From: Streptomyces coeruleorubidus | GTDB taxonomy: Bacteria > Actinomycetota > Actinomycetes > Streptomycetales > Streptomycetaceae | Reading direction: 5' to 3' | Length of the DNA: 64,000 bases | Assembly (NCBI RefSeq): GCF_008705135.1 | Contig: NZ_CP023694.1 | Location: 9,151,001 to 9,215,000 of the forward strand | Shown: positions 42,522-51,212 of the stretch, in pieces | Position numbering within the stretch: the stretch's first letter is position 1 | Layout: every line of letters begins with the position of its first letter | Position numbers and translations under genes: made by a program | The notes under the pieces: generated by a model | Seen by the model: the letters and a program-made list of their open reading frames with translations, nothing else | Told to the model about the DNA's origin: nothing | The model's database searches: none

Positions 42522-42779
42522 GTGGTGTCGTTGACCTCGGGCGTGGATCTCCGGGTGGGCGGCGATGAAGTCAGCGGCCCGGGAGTCGGTGGCCTTGCCC
42601 CGCAGCACCGGCAGGCCGTGCCGGGTGATCAGCCCCTCTTCCAGGCCGATGCGGTGGACCTTCTTCCAGCAGCTGGTCATCTCGACGAAGGAGCGGCTGA
42701 TGTCCATGCCGCTCGCGTCGAAGTCGCCCGACAGCACCAGCACTGCCGGGCGACCCTCCGCCTTGACCCTCGTCTTCAC
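42522..42779 (-). pseudogene. plasmid/phage-type 'GDFDxSG' protein fragment
   Basis: Reads RVKAEGRPAVLVLSGDFDAS, GMDISRSFVEMTSCWKKVHR, LEEGLITRHGLPVLRGKATD, SRAADFIAAHPEI. 'GDFDxSGxDIxRxFVExTxCW' and 'GKAxDSRAAxFxxxH' occur in a family of phage/plasmid proteins I recall as TOPRIM-like. N- and C-termini are missing, so it is a remnant. Confidence 0.5.
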
Positions 42780-42791
42780 CTTTGCGCGTCA

Positions 42792-45700
42792 TCAGGCGCC
42801 CGCGTGGACGTGTGCGGCCCACACCGACGGCAGGTTCGGATACTTCGCCCTGAGCTGCCTGACCGTGCGATGGACCGCCGCCGACGCGCACAACGCACCG
42901 GATCGGTCCGCGATCAACTTGCCGTAGAGCTGCCGGCTGAAGGCTGGCGCCACCACGTCGTCGACGCGCCAGAGCGTGCCGACCACCTGGGAGAAACCGG
43001 CTATCTGAAAAGCCGCCAACGGGTGGAGCGCCTCGTCGGACAGGCGCGCAGTCGTGCGGGCCGTGTCGCAGGCCGACAGGAACGCGAACTCCGCGTTCCG
43101 CAGACGCAGCCGGGAAAGGTCCAGCACCCGAAGCGGCGCGCGGTCGTGGTCGTGCAGCGCGAGGTGGCTGTCCGAAGGGTTGTCCGGGTCGCTGTACCCG
43201 TGGCAGGCGAAGTGCGCCCAGCCACTGGCCGGCAAGGCGTCGAGAACGGCGTCACGAGTCGCGTCCGCGCCGACCAGGACCGTGGCGCCGGGCATGAGAG
43301 CGGCCAGGTGGTCGGCTTCGGCCTGTGCGCCGGGCAGGTCCGGGGCATCCGGAGTGTGCGGCATCGCGACCACCAGCAGCCGCGGCTCGTTCCGGTCGTC
43401 GCGGCGGCCCGCGCGGGCGTGACCCAGGGCGCGGATCGTCGGCGTCGTCGAGGAGACGACGCGGTCGAGGAGCACAGGTCCGCCGTCGCGGTGGTGACCC
43501 GCCGCGTGCAGGGGGAGCAGGCTGAGCGGCCCGACCGGAGCCCACCAGATCCTTGGCCACGGACCATCCGCCGTCGGTTCCGCCGTCAGCCCCAGTTCGC
43601 CGAGCACAGGGCCCACGATGGTGTCCCACAGCCACTCGAGCGTGTCATGGATCGCCTGCTCGGCGGCCAGCCGCCCCTTCGTGAACGCGGTGTCCAGAGC
43701 GCGTACGCGGTGGCTCACGGCCTCTTCGCTCAGCCGGTCCAGTGCGCGTGACCGGACCCCGTCCGGAGTGATGATCAGCGCGTCACACCGGTGCCGGCTG
43801 ACGTTGACGTACACGATCGGGCCCTCGTGTGCCTGCTCGGTGAGGTCGGTGAGCAGCGGGGGCCGTAGGAACCGCTCCATCCCGGGCAGCGCGCGGATCT
43901 GGTCGGTCACCGCGTCGAGCTCGTCGGCGAGGGCCACGCGGTCGCTTGTGGTGTCGGTTTCGAACTCCGCGGTGAGCGTCTGGAAGCGTTCGGCCAGCTC
44001 GGGTGCCCGCTCGTGCAGGTCGGAAAGATCGCCGCGGCTGTCGAGTGCCTGGGCGGCGAGCACGCAGCGCCCGGATTCGAGCAGGGTCACCGCGCTCACC
44101 TCGTCGCCGGCGGCCAGCGCGCACGCGGCCGCGTCGGCGGCGACCCCGGCGAACCGGCCGATCCAGTACTGGGCGTCCTCGCGGCCCAGGCGGCGCCCGG
44201 CGAGCCGGGGCAGCAGCCGGACCGCGGCGGCGTACCCCTCGGCGGCCACGTCGAAATGCCCGGCCTCGGCGGCCAGATCGCCCCACCGGTCCGCCGCTTC
44301 CGCCCGGCTTTCCGCCGGCGATCCGGCAGACGCCGCGGCCTCCCGGTAGCAGCCGAGTGCCTCGGTCAGCGCGTCGCCGTCGCCGAGGTGCCGGAAGCCG
44401 AGCGCCAGGACGTTGGCGACGAGGGTCAGTAAACCCGCCCGGGAATAGGCGTCCTGCTCGGGTCTTTGCACCGCACTCCGGGCCAGGCCGACCGCCTCGG
44501 CGAGGAGTTGCGGATCCGGCGGCTCCCGTCGCGCGGCGGCGGGTGCGACGGGGTTCGTGCACCAGTCGCCGAGCGCGGCGGCCAGACTCGCGGTGTACCC
44601 GGGCCAGTGCGGGCTGTCCTGCGGAGTCGCGGCCACGGACGCGCGACGCGCGGCGATCGCGTCCTGCAAAGCGTTCCGGTCGCCGAACCTCTCGTAGGCC
44701 ATCCCCAGGACACCGCCGAGATTGGCCAGCCGCACGGCCCGGCCCGGGTCGTCGTCCGCCGTCACATCCGCGGCCGCGCGGTGCACGTCGATCGCCTCGT
44801 CGAGCACGCTCGCCTCGCCCGTCCTGGTGAACAAGTCGGACAGCATGGTGCCAAGGTTGGAGAGCCGCTGGGCCTGCCCGGCGACCAGGCTCGCGCCGAG
44901 GCGGACGGACTCCCTCGCGCGGTCGACCGCCTCCGACAGCACCTGCAGTTCGCCGGTCACCCTGAACCGTTTGTGCAGCACGACGGCGAGGATCCCGAGC
45001 GAACGCGGGTGGTCACCCTGCCCGGCGGTGGCCTCGGCGGCACGGCGAGCGACGTCGATCGCGTCCATGACGTGGGCCAGGTCTCCGGTCGCGTGGAACA
45101 ACGCGTTCAGGTTCACGGCGAGGTTGCCCATGAACTGGACGCGCAGCGGATGGCCCGCCGACGTGCACGCGACCGCCTCCCGCTCGATGATGACGGCCTC
45201 CGCGAGCGCGGCGCGGTCCCCGAACGCTTCACCCCGGGTGGCCAGCGCCGTGGCGAAGTGGTCCAGCCGCACGCCGCGGCGGGGGTGCCCGGCGGGGGTC
45301 GCCGCCGCCGCCGAACGTCCGAGCTCGATCGCCCGCTCGAGCAGGGCCGAGTCCCGGGTCTGCTCGAACTCGGCGGCGTACCGGCCGCACATTTCGGCTT
45401 CGGTGTCGGCGCGTTCCCAGCCACGGTCCGATTTCGGGCCCTCGCCGGTGAGCGCGGCCCAGTCTCGTTCCGTGGTCGTCAGCTCGACGAGGTTCTGCGA
45501 GTGCCGCGGATCGGTGACCGGGGTATGGGCCACCAACGTCTGCCGGACGCGAAGCAGTTCGGCCAGATCATCCCGCGCTCCGCGAGCCCGGTAGCGGTCG
45601 TCGAGAAGGTACGCGAGGATCTTCAACCGTTCGAGCACGTCGGACGACCCGGCCGGCGTGAGCTCCACCGCTCGCCGCGCGGCGTCGACGGCTTCCTCCA

Positions 45701-46310
45701 CGACACCGGTCTCCCCGGTCTCATGGGACCAGTCGCGCAGGACGACGGCGAGGAAGTGCAGACTCCTGGCGGTGGACACGTCATCGGTGGAGCATGCGAC
45801 GGCGGCCCGCGCGTGCTCGGCGGCCTCCGCCAGGGGGGCGAGGTCCTTCGTCACGGTGAACGCCGTCCGCAGCGCGACAACGAGGTTGTCCAGGTAGAAC
45901 GCCTTCCTCGTGGATGGTTCCTCGTCGACGGCCGTCCTGCTCCAGTCCAGCGCGTCGGCCAGGGTTCCGCGGTCCTGGTTCCGCTGGAAGGCGGTGTGCA
46001 GCAGCATGCCGATGTTGTTGGCGTAGCTCGCCGAATCCTCCGGGCTTCCGTACGCCAGGAGGTAAGCCTCCGTGACTGCCCGGACGGCTTCCTGCAGGAA
46101 CTCGAAGTCTCCGGTCTGGTGGTAGCGGGTCTGCAGCAGGCCCCCGAGATCGGACAGGACCGAGCGGCGCTCGGCCACGTCCTCGGCGGCCAGCAGGGCA
46201 TGGCCGAGTTCGATCGCCTTCTCGACCGACGCGGGGTCCGCGCTGTGCCGGGCCACCTGGAACGCCTCCCAGAACCGCTCGGCCGGACCGTTCGCGGGCC
46301 CGCCGCCCAC
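42792..46310 (-). CDS. TPR-repeat CHAT-domain (caspase-like) protease
   Basis: An 1172-residue protein. Residues ~1-800 are a long array of TPR-like repeats, about one per 42-50 residues (AIELGHALLAAEDVAERRSV; AIDVARRAAEATAGQGDHPR; AVDRARESVRLGASLVAGQA and many more). The C-terminal ~350 residues are a CHAT peptidase with catalytic His near 1037 (HFACHGYSDPDN) and Cys near 1081 (FLSACDTARTT), and the preceding PVGPLSLLPLHAAG and PGAQAEADHLAALMPGA motifs. GTG 46310 starts 4 bases after the small gene's stop. CHAT proteases are effectors of bacterial immunity and programmed death; the partner genes upstream support such a role. Confidence 0.9.
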   Translation of the reverse strand: MGGGPANGPAERFWEAFQVARHSADPASVEKAIELGHALLAAEDVAERRSVLSDLGGLLQTRYHQTGDFEFLQEAVRAVTEAYLLAYGSPEDSASYANNIGMLLHTAFQRNQDRGTLADALDWSRTAVDEEPSTRKAFYLDNLVVALRTAFTVTKDLAPLAEAAEHARAAVACSTDDVSTARSLHFLAVVLRDWSHETGETGVVEEAVDAARRAVELTPAGSSDVLERLKILAYLLDDRYRARGARDDLAELLRVRQTLVAHTPVTDPRHSQNLVELTTTERDWAALTGEGPKSDRGWERADTEAEMCGRYAAEFEQTRDSALLERAIELGRSAAAATPAGHPRRGVRLDHFATALATRGEAFGDRAALAEAVIIEREAVACTSAGHPLRVQFMGNLAVNLNALFHATGDLAHVMDAIDVARRAAEATAGQGDHPRSLGILAVVLHKRFRVTGELQVLSEAVDRARESVRLGASLVAGQAQRLSNLGTMLSDLFTRTGEASVLDEAIDVHRAAADVTADDDPGRAVRLANLGGVLGMAYERFGDRNALQDAIAARRASVAATPQDSPHWPGYTASLAAALGDWCTNPVAPAAARREPPDPQLLAEAVGLARSAVQRPEQDAYSRAGLLTLVANVLALGFRHLGDGDALTEALGCYREAAASAGSPAESRAEAADRWGDLAAEAGHFDVAAEGYAAAVRLLPRLAGRRLGREDAQYWIGRFAGVAADAAACALAAGDEVSAVTLLESGRCVLAAQALDSRGDLSDLHERAPELAERFQTLTAEFETDTTSDRVALADELDAVTDQIRALPGMERFLRPPLLTDLTEQAHEGPIVYVNVSRHRCDALIITPDGVRSRALDRLSEEAVSHRVRALDTAFTKGRLAAEQAIHDTLEWLWDTIVGPVLGELGLTAEPTADGPWPRIWWAPVGPLSLLPLHAAGHHRDGGPVLLDRVVSSTTPTIRALGHARAGRRDDRNEPRLLVVAMPHTPDAPDLPGAQAEADHLAALMPGATVLVGADATRDAVLDALPASGWAHFACHGYSDPDNPSDSHLALHDHDRAPLRVLDLSRLRLRNAEFAFLSACDTARTTARLSDEALHPLAAFQIAGFSQVVGTLWRVDDVVAPAFSRQLYGKLIADRSGALCASAAVHRTVRQLRAKYPNLPSVWAAHVHAGA

Positions 46311-46313
46311 GCG

Positions 46314-46478
46314 TCAGTCCTCGTTGCCGTTCGAGGTGCCGGCCGGGCCGCCGGGCGCCTCGTCCGGCTCGGCGACCGTGCGTTTCGGGGTGTAGCCGCG
46401 TCCCGCGGCCTCCTGCAGCAGCGCCGCCTCTTCGGGCGTGAGCTCGGCTTCGTGCGAGAGCTCGGGTTCGTGCGCCAT
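46314..46478 (-). CDS. 54-residue acidic protein between sensor and CHAT protease
   Basis: Reads MAHEPELSHEAELTPEEAAL, LQEAAGRGYTPKRTVAEPDE, APGGPAGTSNGNED. A short acidic helix is followed by a central GRGYTPKRT basic turn and a flexible Pro/Gly/Asn tail. Its ATG overlaps the stop of the upstream gene (TAATG) and its stop is 4 bases before the protease start, so all three are translationally coupled. Such tiny coupled proteins beside CHAT proteases can be substrates, activators or inhibitors; which one is unknown. The Lys-Arg at 32-33 is an attractive cleavage position. Confidence 0.75.
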   Translation of the reverse strand: MAHEPELSHEAELTPEEAALLQEAAGRGYTPKRTVAEPDEAPGGPAGTSNGNED

Positions 46479-47128
46479 TATCGCTCCTCTCCCGGCACGG
46501 CCGCCGGTTCTCCGGCTTCGACGAACTCCAGCACATCGAAGTCTTCCGCCCGCAGCCGCAGGCCCGCCGTCCCGTGCACGCGCGCGCCGAACGCCCCGTC
46601 GGCACCCATCACGCGCGCCGATTCGAGGTACAGCTCGGCCGGGTGGGGGTACGAGGAGGCGTACGATCGGTTGCCGTACCAGCCGCCCGCCCAGTTGCCG
46701 TCCTTGAGCCGCACGCGCACGAAGCACGGTTCGCGGTCGCGGAACGCGTGGTCCCAGGCGCTGGGCGTGCGCAGGAACCGAGCCTTGCGCCGCTGCCGAT
46801 CCACCAGGGAAACGGTGACCGCCGCCACGGCCGGCACGACGAGGAACAGCACCACGGCGACGAAGCCGACCACTCGCGGCCGTTCCACGAAGCCGTCCCA
46901 GCCGCCGCCGGCGCCTCGAGCCAGGCGAACCAGCGCCGGCCCCGCCACCACTGCGTACAGGGCGTCCAGCGCGATCGACGCGACGATCGCCCGCAGCACC
47001 CGCTCACCCAGATCACGCTCACCGGGCACCGGCCCACGGCGGCGTTCCCGGACGAACTGATAGGTGACCCCGGGCAGCACCAGAAGGACGAGCAGAGCGA
47101 GCTGCACGACGGTCGCAGGCGCTTGCAC
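46478..47128 (-). CDS. DUF6338-like membrane protein
   Basis: A 216-residue protein with three membrane helices (VVQLALLVLLVLPGVTYQFV at 7-26; IVASIALDALYAVVAGPALV at ~48-67; GFVAVVLFLVVPAVAAVTVS at ~88-107) and a soluble C-terminal half with beta-type motifs (FVRVRLKDGNWAGGWYGNRS; HPAELYLESARVMGADGAFG). 'VRLKDGxWxGGWYG...SYPxPxxLYLE' matches, from memory, the DUF6338 family. First gene of the CHAT operon; starts at GTG 47128 behind GGGGTGGTGA. Confidence 0.82.
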   Translation of the reverse strand: MQAPATVVQLALLVLLVLPGVTYQFVRERRRGPVPGERDLGERVLRAIVASIALDALYAVVAGPALVRLARGAGGGWDGFVERPRVVGFVAVVLFLVVPAVAAVTVSLVDRQRRKARFLRTPSAWDHAFRDREPCFVRVRLKDGNWAGGWYGNRSYASSYPHPAELYLESARVMGADGAFGARVHGTAGLRLRAEDFDVLEFVEAGEPAAVPGEER

Positions 47129-47164
47129 TCACCACCCCCCATGTCTCACGGACTCCGCTCGATC

Positions 47165-47440
47165 AGGCTACTGCGGGACACGCGACATGCGAACCTACAG
47201 GTACGGGCGTGGTCCTGGTCGTAGTGCAGGTGGCAGCCCTGGCACTTGGCGCGGAGGTTGGGCCGGGGCGCAGTTCCCCGGCGTGTGGTCGAGGCGCGCG
47301 ACGGAACGTGGGGAATCGGCCCGTTCGACAGTGACCTCGCCGCCGACTTTGTTGATGGACTCGAGGGTCTTGCTCCCCAGCAGGTCATCAACGTGCTCGA
47401 GCAGGCATTCCAGCGAGTTGCGAACGCTGTCTCTGGGGCT
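47165..47440 (-). pseudogene. HNH endonuclease remnant
   Basis: Frames read KTLESINKVGGEVTVERADS, RSVARLDHTPGNC and, one base shifted, NLRAKCQGCHLHYDQDH. This is the second half of an HNH fold (DH...N...C-x2-CH). The N-terminal part is absent. It lies upstream of the CHAT operon, same direction. Confidence 0.5.
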
Positions 47441-47482
47441 ACTAACGACTCCTAACAAAAAGAGGCTTCTGGACCTCTGGGA

Positions 47483-48231
47483 ATGACGGTGTGTCAGTTC
47501 TCATTGCTACTGGCTGAAGGGGGGGCGAGCCAGTCGAGACGAGGAAGACCGCTGACAGGCCTTGGGAGATCGACGACGAGTTGTGGGCGCGCATCGAGGC
47601 TGCTGCTGCCGGTCGTCCCACGTAATCCGCGGCGTACAGGTCGTCAGCGTCCGGATAGTCGCAAGGTGCTGTGCGGGATCCTGTTCGTGCTGTACACCGG
47701 AATCCGCTGGGAGTTTCTGCCCCAGGAGCTGGGCTTCGGCTCGGGGATGACCTGCTGGCGACGGCTATGGGACTGGAACGAGGCTGGGGTCTGGCAGCGC
47801 CTGCACGAGCTGCTGCTGTCCGAGCTGCGGGCCGCAGACCTGCTGGACTTCTCCCGCGCAGCGGTCGGCTCCAGCCACATCCGCGCGGTGAAGGGCGGGC
47901 CGGCCACCGGTCCGTTCCCGGTGGACAGGGGCAAGGCAGGCAGCAAGCACCACCTGATCGTCGAGGCGCACGGCATCCCGCTCGCGGCAATCACCACCGG
48001 CGGCAACCGCAACGACGTCACCCAACTGATCCCGCTGATCCAGGACGTCCCGCCGATCCGCGGCAAGCGCGGCCAGCCACTGCGCCGCCCCAGGTATCTG
48101 TACGCCGACCGCGACTATGACCACGAGGTCTACCGGGACGAGGTCCGCCGGTTCCACGAGGCTTTCCTCACCCTCGGCTGCGCAATCATCTGCTGGCGGC
48201 GCCTCAAGAAAGCAGTGCTGAATCTGAGCCC
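47483..48231 (+). pseudogene. IS5-family transposase with internal deletion
   Basis: The usual start is in another frame (PWEIDDELWARIEAAAAGRP); after a shift the main frame reads DSRKVLCGILFVLYTGIRWE, FLPQELGFGSGMTCWRRLWD, AVGSSHIRAVKGGPATGPFP, VDRGKAGSKHHLIVEAHGIP, LAAITTGGNRNDVTQLIPLI and YADRDYDHEVYRDEVRR, then jumps to FHEAFLTLGCAIICWRRLKK. The missing segment would hold the catalytic Glu region (VERTxxWLHxFRRLRxRWE). Its end runs into the 3' end of the ArsR-like gene. Confidence 0.8.
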
Positions 48232-49212
48232 TCAGCCCAAACCGGCGACCAGTGCCTCGCCGAGCGGGGTGCGGCGGTAGAGCACGGACCGTCCGGACCG
48301 GGCGCGGACGAGCAGTCCCGCGCCTCGCAGGATGGCGAGGTGGTCTCCTACCGCGCCGGGTGCCATGGCGAGGCTTCGGGCGAGGTGGCTGGTACTGGCC
48401 GGGGCGTCCAGCGCCAACAGCAGCCGGGCTCGGGCCCGGCCGACGAGAGCGGTCAGGGCATCCGGTCTGGGGACGCTCTCCTGTTCGCCCCACAGGGCGG
48501 CGGTGCCGCGGGCAGGATAGATCAAGGTCCTGGGCCAGGGGTCTTCCAGGTGCGCGGCGATATTCGCGACGAATACCGAAGGGATCAGCAGGAGCCCGTC
48601 GCCGGCGAGGCGGACTGTTCCGACTTGAGGGAAGTGGCCGATCTCGATACCGCCGGCTTGCCAGGCGATGCTCGGGTGCAGGCTCTCGATGGCCGTGGCC
48701 CATCCGTGTTCGCCGATCACTCCCACCCGGTGCACGACGTCGCGCTCACAGATCGCGCGCAGTTGCGGCCAGTCTGTGGCGAGCAGCTCGTGCCAGGCCT
48801 GGTCCATCGCCTCGGCGATCCTGGAGACGGCGTCCGTGGAGTCCAGCACTGCGCGTACGCGGGGATCACGGGCGGACGGGCCGGTCGCGTTGGTGGCGAT
48901 TTCGTGGCGGGCCGCTTCCAGCGGTGTGGCCCGGATCATGGCCAGGTCGTCTGCCCAGGTCTGGCTGAGGCCGCGCGGGGGCGGAGCGACGAAGTTCGGT
49001 CCGGATTGCGGGCTGTGCAGGGCGAGGGCGGCGTTCAGTTCGCTCTCGCGGCGAAGCCGTTCAAAGGCCGGCAGGAGCCGGGTGGCCCAGGCTCGCGGCA
49101 GCGGCCTGTCTTCGCCGGCAAGCGAGCGCAGCAGGAAGCACAGGTCCATTGCGGGCGACAGCGCGAAGCGGCTGCGCAGCAGGTCCTCGACGGAGACTTC
49201 GAAGCGCAGCAC
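48232..49212 (-). CDS. ArsR-like HTH regulator (DUF5937 type)
   Basis: A 326-residue protein. The N-terminal ~190 residues form a DUF5937-like domain (LRFEVSVEDLLRSRFALSPA; ARHEIATNATGPSARDPRVR); the C-terminal ~80 residues are a winged helix (VGRARARLLLALDAPASTSH, LARSLAMAPGAVGDHLAILR, GAGLLVRARSGRSVLYRRTP). This order is common in Streptomyces regulators divergent from MFS transporters, as here. It probably represses the (now broken) MFS gene. Confidence 0.88.
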   Translation of the reverse strand: MLRFEVSVEDLLRSRFALSPAMDLCFLLRSLAGEDRPLPRAWATRLLPAFERLRRESELNAALALHSPQSGPNFVAPPPRGLSQTWADDLAMIRATPLEAARHEIATNATGPSARDPRVRAVLDSTDAVSRIAEAMDQAWHELLATDWPQLRAICERDVVHRVGVIGEHGWATAIESLHPSIAWQAGGIEIGHFPQVGTVRLAGDGLLLIPSVFVANIAAHLEDPWPRTLIYPARGTAALWGEQESVPRPDALTALVGRARARLLLALDAPASTSHLARSLAMAPGAVGDHLAILRGAGLLVRARSGRSVLYRRTPLGEALVAGLG

Positions 49213-49300
49213 CCTGGGATGCTATCGCGGGACGTTGTTCCGATTCGTCCAGCGACGAATCATTGGTGAGTGGCGTGGGCGCACGGCGAGGCTGCGCGTC

Positions 49301-50421
49301 ATGACCCCAACCGCCGAACCCGCGCAGGGCAACCACCGTGCCACCTACCGGGAGGTGCTGGCCGAGCCACGATTCCGGCTGCTCTTCTCAACCCGCACCG
49401 TCGCGATCACTGCGGACGCGCTGCGGATCACCACGTTCTCGGTGCTGGTCTTCTCCGCCACCGGCTCCGCGCTGCTGAGCGCACTGGCCTTCGGCATTGG
49501 CTTCATCCCGCAGCTGTTCGGCTCGCTGCTGCTGGGCTCGCTGGCCGACCGACTGCCGCCCCGCGCGCTCATCACCGGCGGCTACACCTTGACGTGCGCC
49601 GCCGCCCTGCTGCTCGCCCTGGTGCGGATGCCGATCGTGGCAAGCCTTGGTGTCGTGGCGCTGGTCGCCCTCGCCACACCGGTGTTCCACGGCGCGTCGA
49701 GTCGGCTGGTCGCGCAGTCGCTGGAGGGCGACGCCTATGTACTGGGCCGTTCACTGAACAACATCGCTGCCTCCGGCGCGCAATTGTTCGGTCTGGCACT
49801 GGGAGGTGCGGCCGTCGCGGCACTCGGTCCGCGCCGGGCGCTCGCGGTCAGCGCCGCCCTCTACCTCGGCTGCGCGCTCGCCGTCCGCATCCGGCTACCC
49901 CGGCTGCAGCCGGGAGAGTTCGGCGACACACCCGGCAGCGCTCGGGGCGATGGCGGGACCGTCCGGACCAGCTTGCACGGTGCCGGCCTGCTGCTGCGCG
50001 GACAGATGATGCGACGACTGATGCTGCGCTGATGGGACTGCCGCTGGTCGGCTTCGCTGCCGAGCCCGGAGTGGGCGTCTCGTCCTGTCTGCTGCTGCTC
50101 TGCGGCTTCGGATTCGCCTACGGTCTCGGCCTGCAACGGCCGTTCCTGGACGCCCTACCGCCAGATGGCCAGGGCCAGGCCTTCGGACTGCTCGGCTCCG
50201 GCAGCATGACGCTGCAGGGCATCGGGCCGGCCTGCTTCGGCGCGGCGGCCGCAGGCATCGGAACAGGCGGTGCAATCGCCCTGGCAGGCGGCGCGGCGGC
50301 GCTTACCGCCGGCTGGATTCTCACCTGGCACCCACCTACCTCCCCGGTCCCCGTCCCGAACTGCTCAACGGGAGCAGAGAACGGCACCGAACAGCATGCG
50401 TGTAGCTCTCCTGCGCAGTAA
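49301..50421 (+). pseudogene. MFS transporter with internal deletion and frameshift
   Basis: ATG 49301 begins MTPTAEPAQGNHRATYREVL, AEPRFRLLFSTRTVAITADA, and gives about six helices to LLLRGQMMRRLMLR and stop at 50032. Directly adjoining, another frame supplies MGLPLVGFAAEPGVGVSSCL and later helices to 50421. In a normal 400-residue transporter some 60 residues separate these motifs, so a deletion fused them out of frame. Export function lost. Confidence 0.78.
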
Positions 50422-50468
50422 CCGTCGCAAGTCGGGTCGGCCGCGAACCGTCACACATCCCACCCCAC

Positions 50469-50813
50469 CGGGAGGCGACGGTCGCCTGGGGCAGCCTCGA
50501 TCTCAGGTTCGCCAACGACTCCGGCAACGCCATCTACGTCCAGGCCGAGTCCACCGACACCTCGGTGACCATCACCTTCCTCAGCACCAGGAATTACGAC
50601 CGGATCACATCGGTCAAGGGGCCCCGCAGCAATGTGAAAGAGCCGGAGCAGAAGGTGAGCGCCGACAAGAAATGCGTGCCGCAGACCCCGCTCGAGGGCT
50701 TCGACGTCACCGTCGAGCGGGTCTTCCACAACGACGGCAAGGAAGTGAGGCGGGAGCCGTTCCGCACCCACTACACCCCACGTGACGAGATCACCTGCGA
50801 AACGCCCCGGTGA
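50469..50813 (+). pseudogene. VanW-family protein C-terminal remnant
   Basis: Reads EATVAWGSLDLRFANDSGNA, IYVQAESTDTSVTITFLSTR, NYDRITSVKGPRSNVKEPEQ, KKCVPQTPLEGFDVTVERVF, HNDGKEVRREPFRTHYTPRD, EITCETPR. 'DLxFxNDxxxxIYVQA', 'GFDVxVxRxxxxxGxxVxxExFxTxYxPxxxxxC' are C-terminal VanW features. No start or signal peptide. Confidence 0.7.
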
Positions 50814-50842
50814 TCCGAGAGTGGCCGGCCCGACCCCCGGCG

Positions 50843-51060
50843 GTGAAGCTGCTCTCCGTCAATGTCGGCAGGCCCCGCCCCACTCTTGGAAGGGTCTCAG
50901 CGCGACAGGCATCGACAAGTGGCCCGTCGACGGCCCGGTCGCCGTCATCGCCCCCGGCCCCAAGGGCACCGGCGCGGTCGGTCTCGTCGGAGACCGGGTC
51001 TACGACGTGAAGCACCACGGCGGCTCCGACCAGGCCGCCCGTCCACGGCAGCCGGCGACT
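50843..51060 (+). pseudogene. MOSC-domain protein fragment
   Basis: From GTG 50843: KLLSVNVGRPRPT, then after a shift WKGLSATGIDKWPVDGPVAV, APGPKGTGAVGLVGDRVYDV, KHHGGSDQAA and loss of homology. These are the opening motifs of MOSC (molybdenum cofactor sulfurase C-terminal) proteins; the catalytic Cys region is missing. It sits 153 bases upstream of a molybdopterin oxidoreductase. Confidence 0.7.
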
Positions 51061-51212
51061 TGGTCGACGTCAGGTGAGGGTGCCGGACCTGGCTGCGGTT
51101 TGCCCTGAAGACTGGCTGTTCTGACGGCCGGGAATTGCTCGGGGTGAGGCGACGGCTGCGGTCGACTTTGCTCTCGCATACGATAGTCCACATATAGGGC
51201 AAAGAGGCAGTC

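Noticed and set aside
42522..43751. A 409-codon frame antisense to the CHAT domain
   Set aside because: Mirror of the CHAT coding sequence.
42870..47060. Very long open frames antisense to the TPR-CHAT and DUF6338 genes
   Set aside because: They are mirror frames of GC-rich coding DNA; composition (runs of Arg, Gly, Val) and lack of motifs mark them as shadows.
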